This document shows positions 39,367-48,611 of a DNA stretch of 64,000 bases, piece by piece (position 1 is the stretch's first letter; every line of letters starts with the position of its first letter). The stretch spans positions 1-64,000 of the forward strand of contig DASUXA010000094.1 of NCBI GenBank assembly GCA_036378155.1, given 5' to 3'. The notes under the pieces are model-generated. The model had not been told where the DNA came from. It made no database searches and saw only the letters and a list, made by a program, of their open reading frames with translations. The DNA is from DASUXA01 sp036378155. GTDB lineage: Bacteria > Actinomycetota > Actinomycetes > Mycobacteriales > Micromonosporaceae. The position numbers were made by a program, and so were the translations under genes.

Positions 39367-41322
39367 TCACTCGGCGAGCTCTTCGACCACGACCACCGGT
39401 TCCGGAACGGTCTCCTCGAGGTACGGCGTCGGGGACCCGGCGACCGCGAACTGGGTGCGGTACAACTCCGCGTACAGTCCGCCCGCCGCGACCAGTTGCT
39501 CGTGGGTGCCCCGCTCGACGATCCTGCCGCCGTCGAGGACCAGGATCTGGTCCGCGTCGCGTACCGTCGACAGCCGGTGCGCGATGACCAGCGAGGTGCG
39601 CCCGGTCAGCGCCTCGGTCAGGGCGCGCTGGACAGCCGCCTCGGACTCCGAGTCGAGGTGCGCCGTCGCCTCGTCGAGAATGACGATGCTCGGGGCCTTG
39701 AGCAGCAGTCGCGCGATCGCGATGCGTTGCTTCTCGCCGCCGGAGAAGCGGTACCCCCGCTCGCCGACCACGGTCTGCAACCCGTCCGGCAGCGACCGGA
39801 CCAGCTCGGCGACCTGCGCGCGGGACAGCGCGGCCCACAGTTCCTCGTCGGTGGCGTCGGGCTTGGCGTACCGCAGGTTCTCGGCGATCGTCTCGTGGAA
39901 CAGGTGCGCGTCCTGGGTCACCACGCCGATCGCGGCGCGCAGCGACTCCAGCGTCACGTCCCGCACGTCGCGGTCGCCGACCAGCACCGCGCCACCCGTC
40001 ACGTCGTACACCCGGGGCACCAGCATCGCGGTCGTCGACTTGCCCGCCCCCGACGGTCCGACCAGGGCCACCATCTGACCCGGCTGGACGGTGAACGACA
40101 CGCCGCGCAGCACCGGCTCGGCGACCGTCCGGTCGAGCGTGGCGACGTCCTCCAACGACGCCAGCGACACCTCCGACGCGCTCGGGTACCGGAACGACAC
40201 GTCGCGGAACTCCACCTTCGCCGCGCCCTTCGGCAGCGGCTCCGCGCCGGAGCGCTCCGCGATCGCCGGGGCGAGGTCGAGCACCTCGAACACCCGCTCG
40301 AACGACACCAGCGCGCTCATCACGTCGACCCGCACGTTCGACAACTGCGTCAGCGGCCCGTACAGCCGGGTCAGCAGCAACGCCAGGGTGACGACCGTAC
40401 CGGCGCTGATCCGACCGTTGACCGCGAACCAGCCGCCCAGCCCGTACGTCAACGCCTGGGCGAGCGAGGCGACCAGCAGCATCGCGACGAAGAAGGTCCG
40501 GCTGTACATCGCCTGCTGGATGCCGATGTCGCGGACCCGGCGGGCCCGGTCGGCGAACCGGTCCGCCTCGACGGTCGGCTGGCCGAACAGCTTGACCAGC
40601 AGCGCGCCCGCGACGCCGAAGCGCTCGGTCATGGTCGCGTTCATCTTCGCGTCGAGCTGGTACGACTCGCGGGTGATGTCCGCCAGCCGCCGCCCGATCC
40701 GGCGCGCCGGCACGATGAACACCGGCAGCAGTACCAGCGACAGGATGGTGACCTGCCAGGACAGCGAGAACATCACGCCGGCGGTCAGCGCCAGTTGGAT
40801 GACATTGCTGACCACGCCGGACAAGGTGCTGGTGAACGCCTGCTGGGCGCCGAGCACGTCGTTGTTGAGCCGACTGACCAAAGCGCCGGTCTGGGTGCGG
40901 GTGAAGAACTGCAGCGGCATGCGCTGCACGTGGTCGTACACGCGGGTGCGCAGGTCGAGGATGATGCCCTCGCCGATGCGGGCGGAGTACCACCGCTGGG
41001 CGAGGGAGAACAGCGCGTCGACGACCGCCAGCCCGGCGATCAGGATCGCGATCTCGACGACCAGACGGGACGCCCCGGCGCCGCCCCGCGTGATGGTGTT
41101 GACCACGCGACCGGCGAGCACCGGCGTGGCCACGCCGATGACCGCGTCGAGGACCACCGCCACCATGAAGACGCTGATGTCGCGGCGGTACGGCCGGGCG
41201 AAGGCGAGCACGCGCCGCGCCGTCTCCCGCCCGATCTTGCGATGCCCGAGCTCGTCCTGCCGGCGCATCGAGCGCAGCATCTGCCAGCCGCCGGCCATGC
41301 CGCCGCCCATCGGGTGTCCCAC
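39367..41322 (-). CDS. ABC transporter, fused permease and ATPase
   Basis: A 651-aa half-transporter, exporter type. Six membrane helices lie in residues 45-330 (FMVAVVLDAVIGVATPVLAG; IAILIAGLAVVDALFSL; IQLALTAGVMFSLSW; TILSLVLLPVFIV; others). The NBD from about 375 has Walker A GPSGAGKS (about 424), signature FSGGEKQRIAIAR (about 525), and Walker B SIVILDEATAHLD. The signature is FSGGE rather than LSGGQ, which is common in this group. A Gly/Met-rich N-terminus and an acidic Val/Glu tail flank the core. GTG 41322 follows GGGAGGTGAC. It acts as a homodimer or with a partner; drug or lipid export is likely but unproven. Confidence 0.92.
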   Translation of the reverse strand: MGHPMGGGMAGGWQMLRSMRRQDELGHRKIGRETARRVLAFARPYRRDISVFMVAVVLDAVIGVATPVLAGRVVNTITRGGAGASRLVVEIAILIAGLAVVDALFSLAQRWYSARIGEGIILDLRTRVYDHVQRMPLQFFTRTQTGALVSRLNNDVLGAQQAFTSTLSGVVSNVIQLALTAGVMFSLSWQVTILSLVLLPVFIVPARRIGRRLADITRESYQLDAKMNATMTERFGVAGALLVKLFGQPTVEADRFADRARRVRDIGIQQAMYSRTFFVAMLLVASLAQALTYGLGGWFAVNGRISAGTVVTLALLLTRLYGPLTQLSNVRVDVMSALVSFERVFEVLDLAPAIAERSGAEPLPKGAAKVEFRDVSFRYPSASEVSLASLEDVATLDRTVAEPVLRGVSFTVQPGQMVALVGPSGAGKSTTAMLVPRVYDVTGGAVLVGDRDVRDVTLESLRAAIGVVTQDAHLFHETIAENLRYAKPDATDEELWAALSRAQVAELVRSLPDGLQTVVGERGYRFSGGEKQRIAIARLLLKAPSIVILDEATAHLDSESEAAVQRALTEALTGRTSLVIAHRLSTVRDADQILVLDGGRIVERGTHEQLVAAGGLYAELYRTQFAVAGSPTPYLEETVPEPVVVVEELAE

Positions 41323-41504
41323 CCGTCACCTCCCGCGTTGTCGCGGCACCACCCTAGTCTCGGGCACGCTTGTGACAACCGTGCGAGGTAAGCGAAGTGT
41401 TCCCGCGCGCTCGTTACCGACGCGGTCCGGCAGCCGCGTCGGTCCGCTCATCCGCGCAGCCAGGAACACCAGGCACCGGGTCACCCGGCGACCCCGGCAC
41501 GGGG

Positions 41505-42278
41505 TTACTCGCCGAGCCCCGCGAGGTCGCGCAGCCGACGCAGTTGCGCCTCGCGCTCGGCCCTCTCCTGGGCGGGGAAGTCGCGACCGGCGGCGGCGAG
41601 CAGCAGCGCCTTGATCTCCACGACTGCGTCGCGGTTGGCGGCCAGCACCGCGGCGGTCAGGTCGCGCACCGCGCCGTCGAGCTCCGCGTCCGGTACCACG
41701 AGGTTGGCGAGCCCGAGCCGGACCGCCTCGTCCGCGTACACCCGCCGTCCGGTCACGCAGATCTCCAGCGCGCGGGCGTACCCCACCAGCTCGACGAGGC
41801 GCTTCGTGCCGCCCAGGTCGGGTACCAGGCCGAGGCTCACCTCGGCCATGGTCAGCGCCGCGTCCTCGGTCAGTACCCGCAGGTCGCAGGCCAGCGCGAG
41901 TTGGAACCCGGCGCCGACGGCGTGACCCCGCACCGCGGCGACGCTGAGCAGATCCGGTCGGCGCAGCCAGGAGAACGCCTCCTGGTACGTCGCGATCGTG
42001 GCCAGCGCCTCGTCCTCCGGCATCCCGACCAGCTCGGCGAACCCACCGTCCGGCGCGGACACCTCGCGCAGGTCGATACCGGCGGAGAAGGACCGGCCCT
42101 CGCCGCGCAGCACGACTGCCCGCACGTCCCCGGGCAGCTGTCGACCGAAGTCGCGCAGCGCGAGCCACAGCCGTGGCGTCTGCGCGTTGAGGACTTCGGG
42201 TCGGGCCAGGGTGACGGTGGCGACCGGGCCGTCGACGTCGAATCGGACGCCGGCGCCGGCCCGGTCGTCGCTGGTCAC
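41505..42278 (-). CDS. Enoyl-CoA hydratase/isomerase family protein
   Basis: A 257-aa crotonase-fold protein. The oxyanion-hole regions are GRSFSAGIDLREVSA and VRGHAVGAGFQLALACDLRV. In place of the catalytic Glu pair of typical hydratases the second site reads LTMAEVSLGLVPDLGGTKRL, which keeps one Glu (AEVSLGLVPDLGG) and puts Asp in the usual PGGG turn. Hydration of enoyl-CoA in beta-oxidation is the default role; isomerase or other CoA chemistry is possible. It starts at GTG 42278 and stands between the ABC exporter and the small HTH gene, all on the minus strand but with gaps of 182 and 76 bp. Confidence 0.9.
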   Translation of the reverse strand: MTSDDRAGAGVRFDVDGPVATVTLARPEVLNAQTPRLWLALRDFGRQLPGDVRAVVLRGEGRSFSAGIDLREVSAPDGGFAELVGMPEDEALATIATYQEAFSWLRRPDLLSVAAVRGHAVGAGFQLALACDLRVLTEDAALTMAEVSLGLVPDLGGTKRLVELVGYARALEICVTGRRVYADEAVRLGLANLVVPDAELDGAVRDLTAAVLAANRDAVVEIKALLLAAAGRDFPAQERAEREAQLRRLRDLAGLGE

Positions 42279-42354
42279 GGGCGCCGCCGCGGGGCGGCGG
42301 GCGACCGGTCCGGGTCGACGTGCGGACGCACCGACCCGGCGTGGTCGAGCCTGC

Positions 42355-42582
42355 TCACGCCTTCTTGCGGCGGCGCGCCCCGCCGCGCTGGCGCAGCTGG
42401 ACGCCCGACTCGGTCAGTACGCGGTGGACGAAGCCGTAGGAGCGGCCGGTCGAGGCCGCGAGCGCCCGGATGCTCTCCCCGGAGGTGTACCGCTTGACGA
42501 GGTCCTTGGCGAGCGTCTGACGCTCGGCCCCCACGATCCGCCGACCCTTGTCCGTGCCGGTAGTGGTGCCGGTGGCTGCCAT
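42355..42582 (-). CDS. Small helix-turn-helix protein
   Basis: A 75-aa basic protein, very strongly conserved across Actinobacteria in my recollection. A short Thr/Gly-rich N-terminus is followed by RRIVGAERQTLAKDLVKRYT and the helix-turn-helix SIRALAASTGRSYGFVHRVL, ending in the basic tail RQRGGARRRKKA. The HTH resembles that of resolvases and small sigma-like regulators. The function is not established; an abundant DNA-binding protein is plausible. ATG 42582 has GAGG about 8 nt upstream. The 140-bp region upstream contains TCAATA twice (minus strand) and an imperfect GGCGGT/ACCGCC repeat, so promoter elements are probably there, but I cannot fix them. Confidence 0.85.
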   Translation of the reverse strand: MAATGTTTGTDKGRRIVGAERQTLAKDLVKRYTSGESIRALAASTGRSYGFVHRVLTESGVQLRQRGGARRRKKA

Positions 42583-42725
42583 CTCAATTCCTCACGTGTA
42601 TTGAGCGCTGTTGGCGGTCTCACTTATTGAACCGCCTCTGACGATCATGCGCCAGATATCAACACGACGCCAACCGACACGCGTGTTGGATCACCTGACC
42701 GATACGATGATCCGCCCCGGCTCCG

Positions 42726-44330
<1,605 letters not shown>

Positions 44331-44357
44331 CAGAAGGGCTCACTCTCGCGGATCGGG

Positions 44358-44415
44358 CTGACCAGGGCACACTGCTGCGCCGACCGGCGCTGCCGGTCGG
44401 CGCGGGGCTGGTCAG
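44358..44415 (-). promoter_or_regulatory. Structured leader upstream of the ABC-F gene
   Basis: On the minus strand the leader folds into an outer 8-bp stem (CTGACCAG/CTGGTCAG, 44358-44365 with 44408-44415) enclosing a perfect 11-bp hairpin (44378-44388 with 44392-44402, loop of 3). It ends 27 nt before the ABC-F ATG. Attenuator or anti-antiterminator leaders are well known for antibiotic-inducible ABC-F genes. No T-tract or short leader ORF is evident, so regulation is a proposal. Confidence 0.5.
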
Positions 44416-44551
44416 TCTTCGCAGAGCAGCACGCGCACGAGTGTACCCGGTCGCTAGGGCGCCGCCGCGTCCGGATTAGCGATCAAGATCGCCGGGTACC
44501 AATGCCGCCGTCCGTCTGGACGACAGTGACCAAACGGCGATCGGGGCTGCA

Positions 44552-45478
44552 ATGGAGTTGAACCGGGACGCGGACGTCGATACCAGTCAGGTGGAGGATG
44601 TTCGAGGCGCGGGTGGCGGCGGCGGCTTCGGCGGCCTGCCGATCCCCCTCGGCGGCGGTCGGGGCGGCATCATCGGCACCATCATCGGGCTGGTGATCCT
44701 GCTCGCCGGCGGCGGCTGGGGAGCCAGCCAGATGCTCGGCGGCTCGGGCGGCGGACAGCAGGCGGACAACGGCAAGCTCGCCCAGGAGTGTTCGACCGCC
44801 AACCCGAACCGGACCCAGGAACTCGACTGCCGCAACACGCTGTACGTCAACTCGATCCAGAACTTCTGGCAGCACGAGTTGCCGCAGGTGTTCGGGAAGT
44901 CGTACCAGCAGGCCAAGACGGTGTTCTTCAGCCAGCAGGTGACCACCGGCTGCGGCGCGGCGGACAGCGGCGTCGGTCCGTTCTACTGCCCCGCCGACAA
45001 CCACGTGTACATCGACCTGACGTTCTACAACGAGTTGGCGAACCGGTTCGGCGCCAAGGGCGAGTTCGCCCAGCCGTACGTGCTGGCGCACGAGTACGGG
45101 CACCACGTGCAGGACCTGCTGGGTACCGAGGCGCAGGTCGACCGGCAGCGGCAGCGCGACCCGGGCGCCGCCAACCAGTTGTCGGTCATGCTCGAACTGC
45201 AGGCGGACTGCTACGCCGGGGTATGGGCGAAGCACGCCACCCAGACGACGGACGCCAGCGGCAAGCCGATCTTCACCAACATCACCCAGCAGGACATCCA
45301 ACAGGCGCTGGACGCCGCCGCGGCGGTCGGCGACGACGCGATCCAGAAGAAGGTGAGCGGACGGGTCGACGAGTCGAAGTTCACCCACGGCTCGTCGGCG
45401 CAGCGCGACCACTGGTTCAGCCAGGGGTACACCACCGGCGACCCGAAGTCCTGCGACACGTTCGGCAGCGGCGGCTGA
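44552..45478 (+). CDS. Neutral zinc metallopeptidase (YpfJ-like), membrane-anchored
   Basis: A 308-aa protein of the YpfJ family. A Gly-rich N-terminus leads to one membrane helix (GGIIGTIIGLVILLAGGG, about residues 38-56), with a catalytic domain outside. The zinc motif is HEYGHH (H180, E181, H184) in YVLAHEYGHHVQDLLG, and a further Glu ligand is expected in ELQADCYAGVWAKH. Four or more Cys residues (C79, C92, C131, C144 region) could pair outside the membrane. The target is unknown. ATG 44552 is close to the second codon of a family-typical N-terminus. Its 3' end is followed by a 20-bp perfect inverted repeat shared with acVLRF1. Confidence 0.9.
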   Translation: MELNRDADVDTSQVEDVRGAGGGGGFGGLPIPLGGGRGGIIGTIIGLVILLAGGGWGASQMLGGSGGGQQADNGKLAQECSTANPNRTQELDCRNTLYVNSIQNFWQHELPQVFGKSYQQAKTVFFSQQVTTGCGAADSGVGPFYCPADNHVYIDLTFYNELANRFGAKGEFAQPYVLAHEYGHHVQDLLGTEAQVDRQRQRDPGAANQLSVMLELQADCYAGVWAKHATQTTDASGKPIFTNITQQDIQQALDAAAAVGDDAIQKKVSGRVDESKFTHGSSAQRDHWFSQGYTTGDPKSCDTFGSGG

Positions 45479-45501
45479 CCCGTCGACCGTGTCCTGTCGT
45501 C

Positions 45502-45542
45502 GAGCCCGACGACCGCTGACCTGGTCAGCGGTCGTCGGGCTC
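45502..45542. terminator. 20-bp perfect inverted repeat, bidirectional terminator
   Basis: Arms 45502-45521 (opening GAGCCCGACGACC) and 45523-45542 are perfect complements with a single T between. It lies 24 nt past the metallopeptidase stop, and the right arm contains the last codons and stop (45525-45527) of the convergent acVLRF1 gene, so it serves both. Confidence 0.8.
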
Positions 45543-46178
45543 AGTGACTCTGATCCGTACCGCCCGAGCCTGCCGAGCCGCTTCGACCAACACCGCCAGC
45601 CGTGGGTCCGGCACCTCCAGGAACCGCTCGTCGCGCAGCGGTACCAGCGGCTTCAGCCTCGCGTCGGCGAACACGGTGTCGACGAGTCGGCGGTCCCCGC
45701 CGCCGACCACGGCGGCGAGTCCGGCGGCGACCGGTACCAGCAGCCGCGCCGCGTGCTCGACGGCGCGCTCGGCGACCGACCGGGTCTGGTTGTCGCGCCG
45801 ACGCGCGAACCGCTGCTGCGACCAGCCGCCGGCTGCGGTGCGGCTCTGCACGTACCCGCCGTCCACCTTGGACTCGACCAGACGGTCGCCGTGCGCTAAT
45901 CCGATCGCCGCGCCGCCGCGGCGGACCAGTACGAGCCCGACCCGCCGCGGCTCGACCGCGGCGGCGACGAAGGCATCCAGGTCGGATCGGGTGAGCGCGC
46001 CGGGCGGGGTGTGCCACTCGGCGAGCGCCCCGTCGACCGCCGCGATCCGCAGGCCGTACGGCTGCGCGTCCACGGCGATCGAGCCGTGCCGCTGTTCGAA
46101 CCGTTCCAGCCAGCGGCGCAGTCGCTCCGGGTCGACGTCGACCCACCGTCCGCCACCCGCCGCCGGCCGCCCGCGCAT
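45525..46178 (-). CDS. acVLRF1 family peptidyl-tRNA hydrolase
   Basis: Actinobacterial member of the eRF1/Vms1-like release-factor family, implicated in freeing stalled nascent chains from ribosomes. In the 217-aa product the signature is SRTAAGGWSQQRFARRRDNQ, with catalytic Gln at 121 or 122, analogous to the GGQ-like loop of Vms1. The N-terminal wHTH-like region (ERLRRWLERFEQRHGSIAVD) and C-terminal helix (RLAVLVEAARQARAVRIRV) are family-typical. The codon at 45897-45899 reads TTA on this strand. ATG 46178 fits the family. It is separated from the LysE gene by 24 nt on the same strand, so both may share a transcript. Confidence 0.9.
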   Translation of the reverse strand: MRGRPAAGGGRWVDVDPERLRRWLERFEQRHGSIAVDAQPYGLRIAAVDGALAEWHTPPGALTRSDLDAFVAAAVEPRRVGLVLVRRGGAAIGLAHGDRLVESKVDGGYVQSRTAAGGWSQQRFARRRDNQTRSVAERAVEHAARLLVPVAAGLAAVVGGGDRRLVDTVFADARLKPLVPLRDERFLEVPDPRLAVLVEAARQARAVRIRVTEPDDR

Positions 46179-46202
46179 ACCGAGACCGTACCGGTGCCCG
46201 GC

Positions 46203-46820
46203 TCACAGCAGGCGCAGCGCGAGGACCGCGATGACGGCGCTGGACGCCAGCGCGGTGGCGAGCCGACCGCGTGGGCCGGACAGCAGCCGACCGAGGACCG
46301 AGCCGCCGCCCGCGAAGACCATCTGCCAGCTCGCCGAGGCGAGCGCCACGGCGAGCACGAACGCGGCGGACGCCGCCGCGCCGCGGGTACGTCCCGCCTG
46401 GTCGCCGAGGACCAGGACGGAGAAGTACACCACGGTCGCCGGGTTGAGCAGGGTGAGACCGAGAACGCCGAGGTAGGCGCGGGTCGGGGTACCGAGAGTG
46501 AGGTCGGCGCGCCGTCCCGGCGCGTCGTCGCGGTGCCGCCAGGCGAGGATCGCCGTACGCGCCGCGAACGCGGCGAGCAGGACCGCCGCGACCACGCGCA
46601 GCGGTCCGCCGATTGGACGCAGCAGCGCCGAGACGGCTGCCCCGGCGAGGACGGCGACCAGGGCGTACGTGCCGTCGGCGGTAGCCGCCCCGAGTCCGGC
46701 GGCGGCACCGACCCGCAGCCCGGCACGCGCGGACAGACTCATGATCAGTACCGCGATGGCGCCGACCGGGATGGCGACGCCGTACCCGGCGAGCAGCCCC
46801 GAAAGCACAGCATCCGTCAC
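46203..46820 (-). CDS. LysE family transporter
   Basis: A 205-aa, six-helix small-molecule exporter (amino acid or homoserine type). Helices include AVLSGLLAGYGVAIPVGAIA, AAGLGAATADGTYALVAVLA, VLLAAFAARTAILAW, YLGVLGLTLLNPATVVYFSV and AAFVLAVALASASWQMVFA. The conserved GxxxPVG motif of LysE is present as VAIPVGAIAVL, and NPATVV is the RhtB/LysE helix-5 motif. GTG 46820 was chosen because the longer frame would translate the operator DNA at 46867-46914. It is divergent from the Clp_N-HTH regulator, whose operators lie 47-94 bp upstream of this start, so both genes may be controlled together. Confidence 0.88.
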   Translation of the reverse strand: MTDAVLSGLLAGYGVAIPVGAIAVLIMSLSARAGLRVGAAAGLGAATADGTYALVAVLAGAAVSALLRPIGGPLRVVAAVLLAAFAARTAILAWRHRDDAPGRRADLTLGTPTRAYLGVLGLTLLNPATVVYFSVLVLGDQAGRTRGAAASAAFVLAVALASASWQMVFAGGGSVLGRLLSGPRGRLATALASSAVIAVLALRLL

Positions 46821-46866
46821 AGTGCGTGAGCCTGCCAGTCCGTCCGGGGCACCCGCGACCGGATTA

Positions 46867-46914
46867 TCGTCAACCCGTGGTTGACGACTTGCTACCGTCA
46901 ACCTAGGGTTGACG
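46867..46914. promoter_or_regulatory. Double palindromic operator on a leaderless promoter
   Basis: Operator 1: TCGTCAACC-CGT-GGTTGACGA (arms 46867-46875 and 46879-46887). Operator 2: CGTCAACC-TAG-GGTTGACG (46896-46914). The centres are 28 bp apart. For the plus gene, TTGACG (46881-46886), a 17-bp spacer and TAGGGT (46904-46909) form a near-consensus promoter that places the transcription start at the ATG (46916), so the mRNA is leaderless. Operator 1 covers the -35 and operator 2 the -10. On the minus strand GATAAT (46863-46868) could serve lysE. The binding protein is probably the adjacent Clp_N-HTH product. Confidence 0.75.
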
Positions 46915-46915
46915 C

Positions 46916-47680
46916 ATGGCGAACGAAGTCCGGCTGACGAAGGTTGTCCGACTCGACGACCTGATCGAGGCCATCAGGAAAGTACACACAGATCCACTCG
47001 ACCAGCTCGCGAGCGCCGTCGTCGCCGCCGACCACCTCGGCGAGGTCGCGGACCACCTGATCGGCCACTTCGTCGACCAGGCCCGACGCTCCGGCGCATC
47101 GTGGACCGACATCGGACGCAGCCTGGGAGTCAGCAAGCAGGCGGTACAGAAGCGGTTCGTGCCCAAGACCGAACCGGTCGAACTGGACCCGAACCAGGGA
47201 TTCAGCCGCTTCACCGACCGGGCGCGCAACGTGGTGATGGCGGCGCACAACGAGGCGCACACCGCCGGCAACCCGGAGGTACGCCCGGAACACCTGGTCC
47301 TGGGGCTGCTCACCGAGCCGGACGGGCTCGGCGCGATGGCGATCGTCGCGCAGGGCGTGCCGCTGGACCGGGTCCGCGGAGCCGCGAGCGCCGCGCTGCC
47401 CGCGCGGGTCGACGAGGTGCCCGCCCTGATCCCGTACAACCCGTCCGCGAAGAAGGCGCTGGAGTTGACGTTCCGGGAAGCGCTGCGGCTCGGGCACAAC
47501 TACATCGGTACCGAGCACATTCTGCTCGCGTTGCTGGAGTTGGAGGACGGCCGAGGCGTACTGTCCGGGCTCGGTCTCACCAAGGCGCGCGCCGAAGCGG
47601 ACATCAGCGGCGCACTGTCCGCTGTTCTCGCCGCGCGCGAGCCGGAGCAGTCGACCGGCGGTCAGACCGACGGGCAATGA
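46916..47680 (+). CDS. HTH-Clp_N fusion protein, putative autoregulator
   Basis: A 254-aa protein. Residues 1-90 form a DNA-binding region with the helix-turn-helix TDIGRSLGVSKQAVQKRF (64-81). Residues 95-245 are a full double Clp_N (ClpC-type N-domain): FSRFTDRARNVVMAAHNEAH, EVRPEHLVLGLL, PYNPSAKKALELTFREALRL and GHNYIGTEHILLALLELEDG. There is no AAA+ module, so it is not a chaperone. Clp_N domains bind damaged proteins or adaptors; here one is fused to a DNA-binding domain, suggesting protein-damage or Clp-dependent control of transcription. The ATG lies 1-2 nt after operator 2. The divergent lysE gene is a possible second target. Confidence 0.85.
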   Translation: MANEVRLTKVVRLDDLIEAIRKVHTDPLDQLASAVVAADHLGEVADHLIGHFVDQARRSGASWTDIGRSLGVSKQAVQKRFVPKTEPVELDPNQGFSRFTDRARNVVMAAHNEAHTAGNPEVRPEHLVLGLLTEPDGLGAMAIVAQGVPLDRVRGAASAALPARVDEVPALIPYNPSAKKALELTFREALRLGHNYIGTEHILLALLELEDGRGVLSGLGLTKARAEADISGALSAVLAAREPEQSTGGQTDGQ

Positions 47681-47693
47681 CCGCCAGGACCGT

Positions 47694-47727
47694 CACCGGT
47701 GGTGATGTGGGTACATCACCACCGGTG
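47694..47727. terminator. 15-bp hairpin of the GTGATGT/ACATCAC family
   Basis: CACCGGTGGTGATGT (47694-47708), loop GGGT, ACATCACCACCGGTG (47713-47727): a perfect stem between the convergent Clp_N-HTH and sufT-like genes. It shares its core and loop form with the element at 5412. It likely terminates both transcripts. Confidence 0.75.
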
Positions 47728-47783
47728 TACGGCTCGCGCCACGCCCCCTCGGATCACCCGAGCGGGCGGTCCTGCCGACCGCC

Positions 47784-48149
47784 TCAGACGTTGAAGCCCA
47801 GCGCCCGCAACTGCTCGCGACCCTCGTCGGTGATCTTGTCCGGACCCCACGGCGGCATCCACACCCAGTTGATCCGGATGTCGGACACCAGCCCGCCGCC
47901 CGGCCCCGAGCACAACGCGTACCGCGCCTGGTCCTCGATCACGTCGGTCAACGGACAGGCCGCCGAGGTGAGCGTCATGTCGACGGTCGCGACGTTGTCG
48001 GCGTCCACGTGGATGCCGTACACCAGCCCCAGGTCGACCACGTTGATGCCGAGTTCCGGGTCGACGACGTCCTTCAGCGCCTCCTCGACGTCGGCCACCT
48101 GCGCGATCGCACCCGAACCCGGCTCCGTCGCCTGCGTCTGCTCACTCAT
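47784..48149 (-). CDS. SufT-like (DUF59) metal-sulfur cluster assembly factor
   Basis: A 121-aa DUF59/MIP18-family protein, the last gene of the suf cluster. The core DVEEALKDVVDPELGINVVD is the family signature; the conserved Cys lies in LTSAACPLTDVIEDQA, and the C-terminus IRINWVWMPPWGPDKI has the usual Trp-Pro motif. An unstructured N-terminus (MSEQTQATEPGSG) is short. SufT-type proteins help mature Fe-S proteins, particularly under high demand. ATG 48149 lies 6 nt after the sufU stop, consistent with one long transcript. A hairpin (47694-47727) ends the operon. Confidence 0.9.
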   Translation of the reverse strand: MSEQTQATEPGSGAIAQVADVEEALKDVVDPELGINVVDLGLVYGIHVDADNVATVDMTLTSAACPLTDVIEDQARYALCSGPGGGLVSDIRINWVWMPPWGPDKITDEGREQLRALGFNV

Positions 48150-48155
48150 ATCCGA

Positions 48156-48611
48156 CTACCCTTCGACCTTCGCCTCGTCGTGGACCGCCCGCGCGGTGGC
48201 GTCCTTGAACGCCATCCACGGCAGCAGCGCGCATTTCACCCGCGCCGGATAGCGGGCCACCCCCGCGAAGGCCACCCCGTCTTCCAGCAGTTTCTCGTCC
48301 GGCTCGACCTGCCCCCGCCCGGACATCAGCGCCACAAACGCCTCGTGCCGGGCCAGCGCGTCGCCGACCTCCTGCCCGGCGGTCAGGTCGTACAGCACGC
48401 TCGCCGCCGCCTGGCTGATCGAGCAGCCTTCGCCCTCGTACGACACGTCGGCGACCCGGTTCCCCTCGACGTGCACCCGCACGGTGACCTCGTCGCCGCA
48501 GGTCGGGTTCACGTGGTGCGCCTCCGCCTCGTACGGCTCGCGCAGGCCGCGCCCGTGCGGGTGCTTGTAGTGGTCCAGGATGATCTCCTGGTAGAGCTGG
48601 TCGAGCTGCAT
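48156..48611 (-). CDS. sufU: SufU, Fe-S scaffold/sulfur-transfer protein
   Basis: A 151-aa NifU-like protein of the SufU type. Three conserved Cys are in HHVNPTCGDEVTVRV, YEGEGCSISQAAASV and ARVKCALLPWMAFKDA, the zinc/sulfur-acceptor set. SufU accepts persulfide from SufS, unlike IscU which is mainly a scaffold. The ATG (48609-48611) shares one base with the sufS stop (TGATG), giving coupling. Gene order sufB-sufD-Rieske-sufC-sufS-sufU-sufT fits the standard actinobacterial cluster. Confidence 0.94.
   Translation of the reverse strand: MQLDQLYQEIILDHYKHPHGRGLREPYEAEAHHVNPTCGDEVTVRVHVEGNRVADVSYEGEGCSISQAAASVLYDLTAGQEVGDALARHEAFVALMSGRGQVEPDEKLLEDGVAFAGVARYPARVKCALLPWMAFKDATARAVHDEAKVEG

Noticed and set aside
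46203..46901. Longer LysE start at TTG 46901
   Set aside because: It would translate both operators and the divergent promoter; the protein fold begins at GTG 46820.
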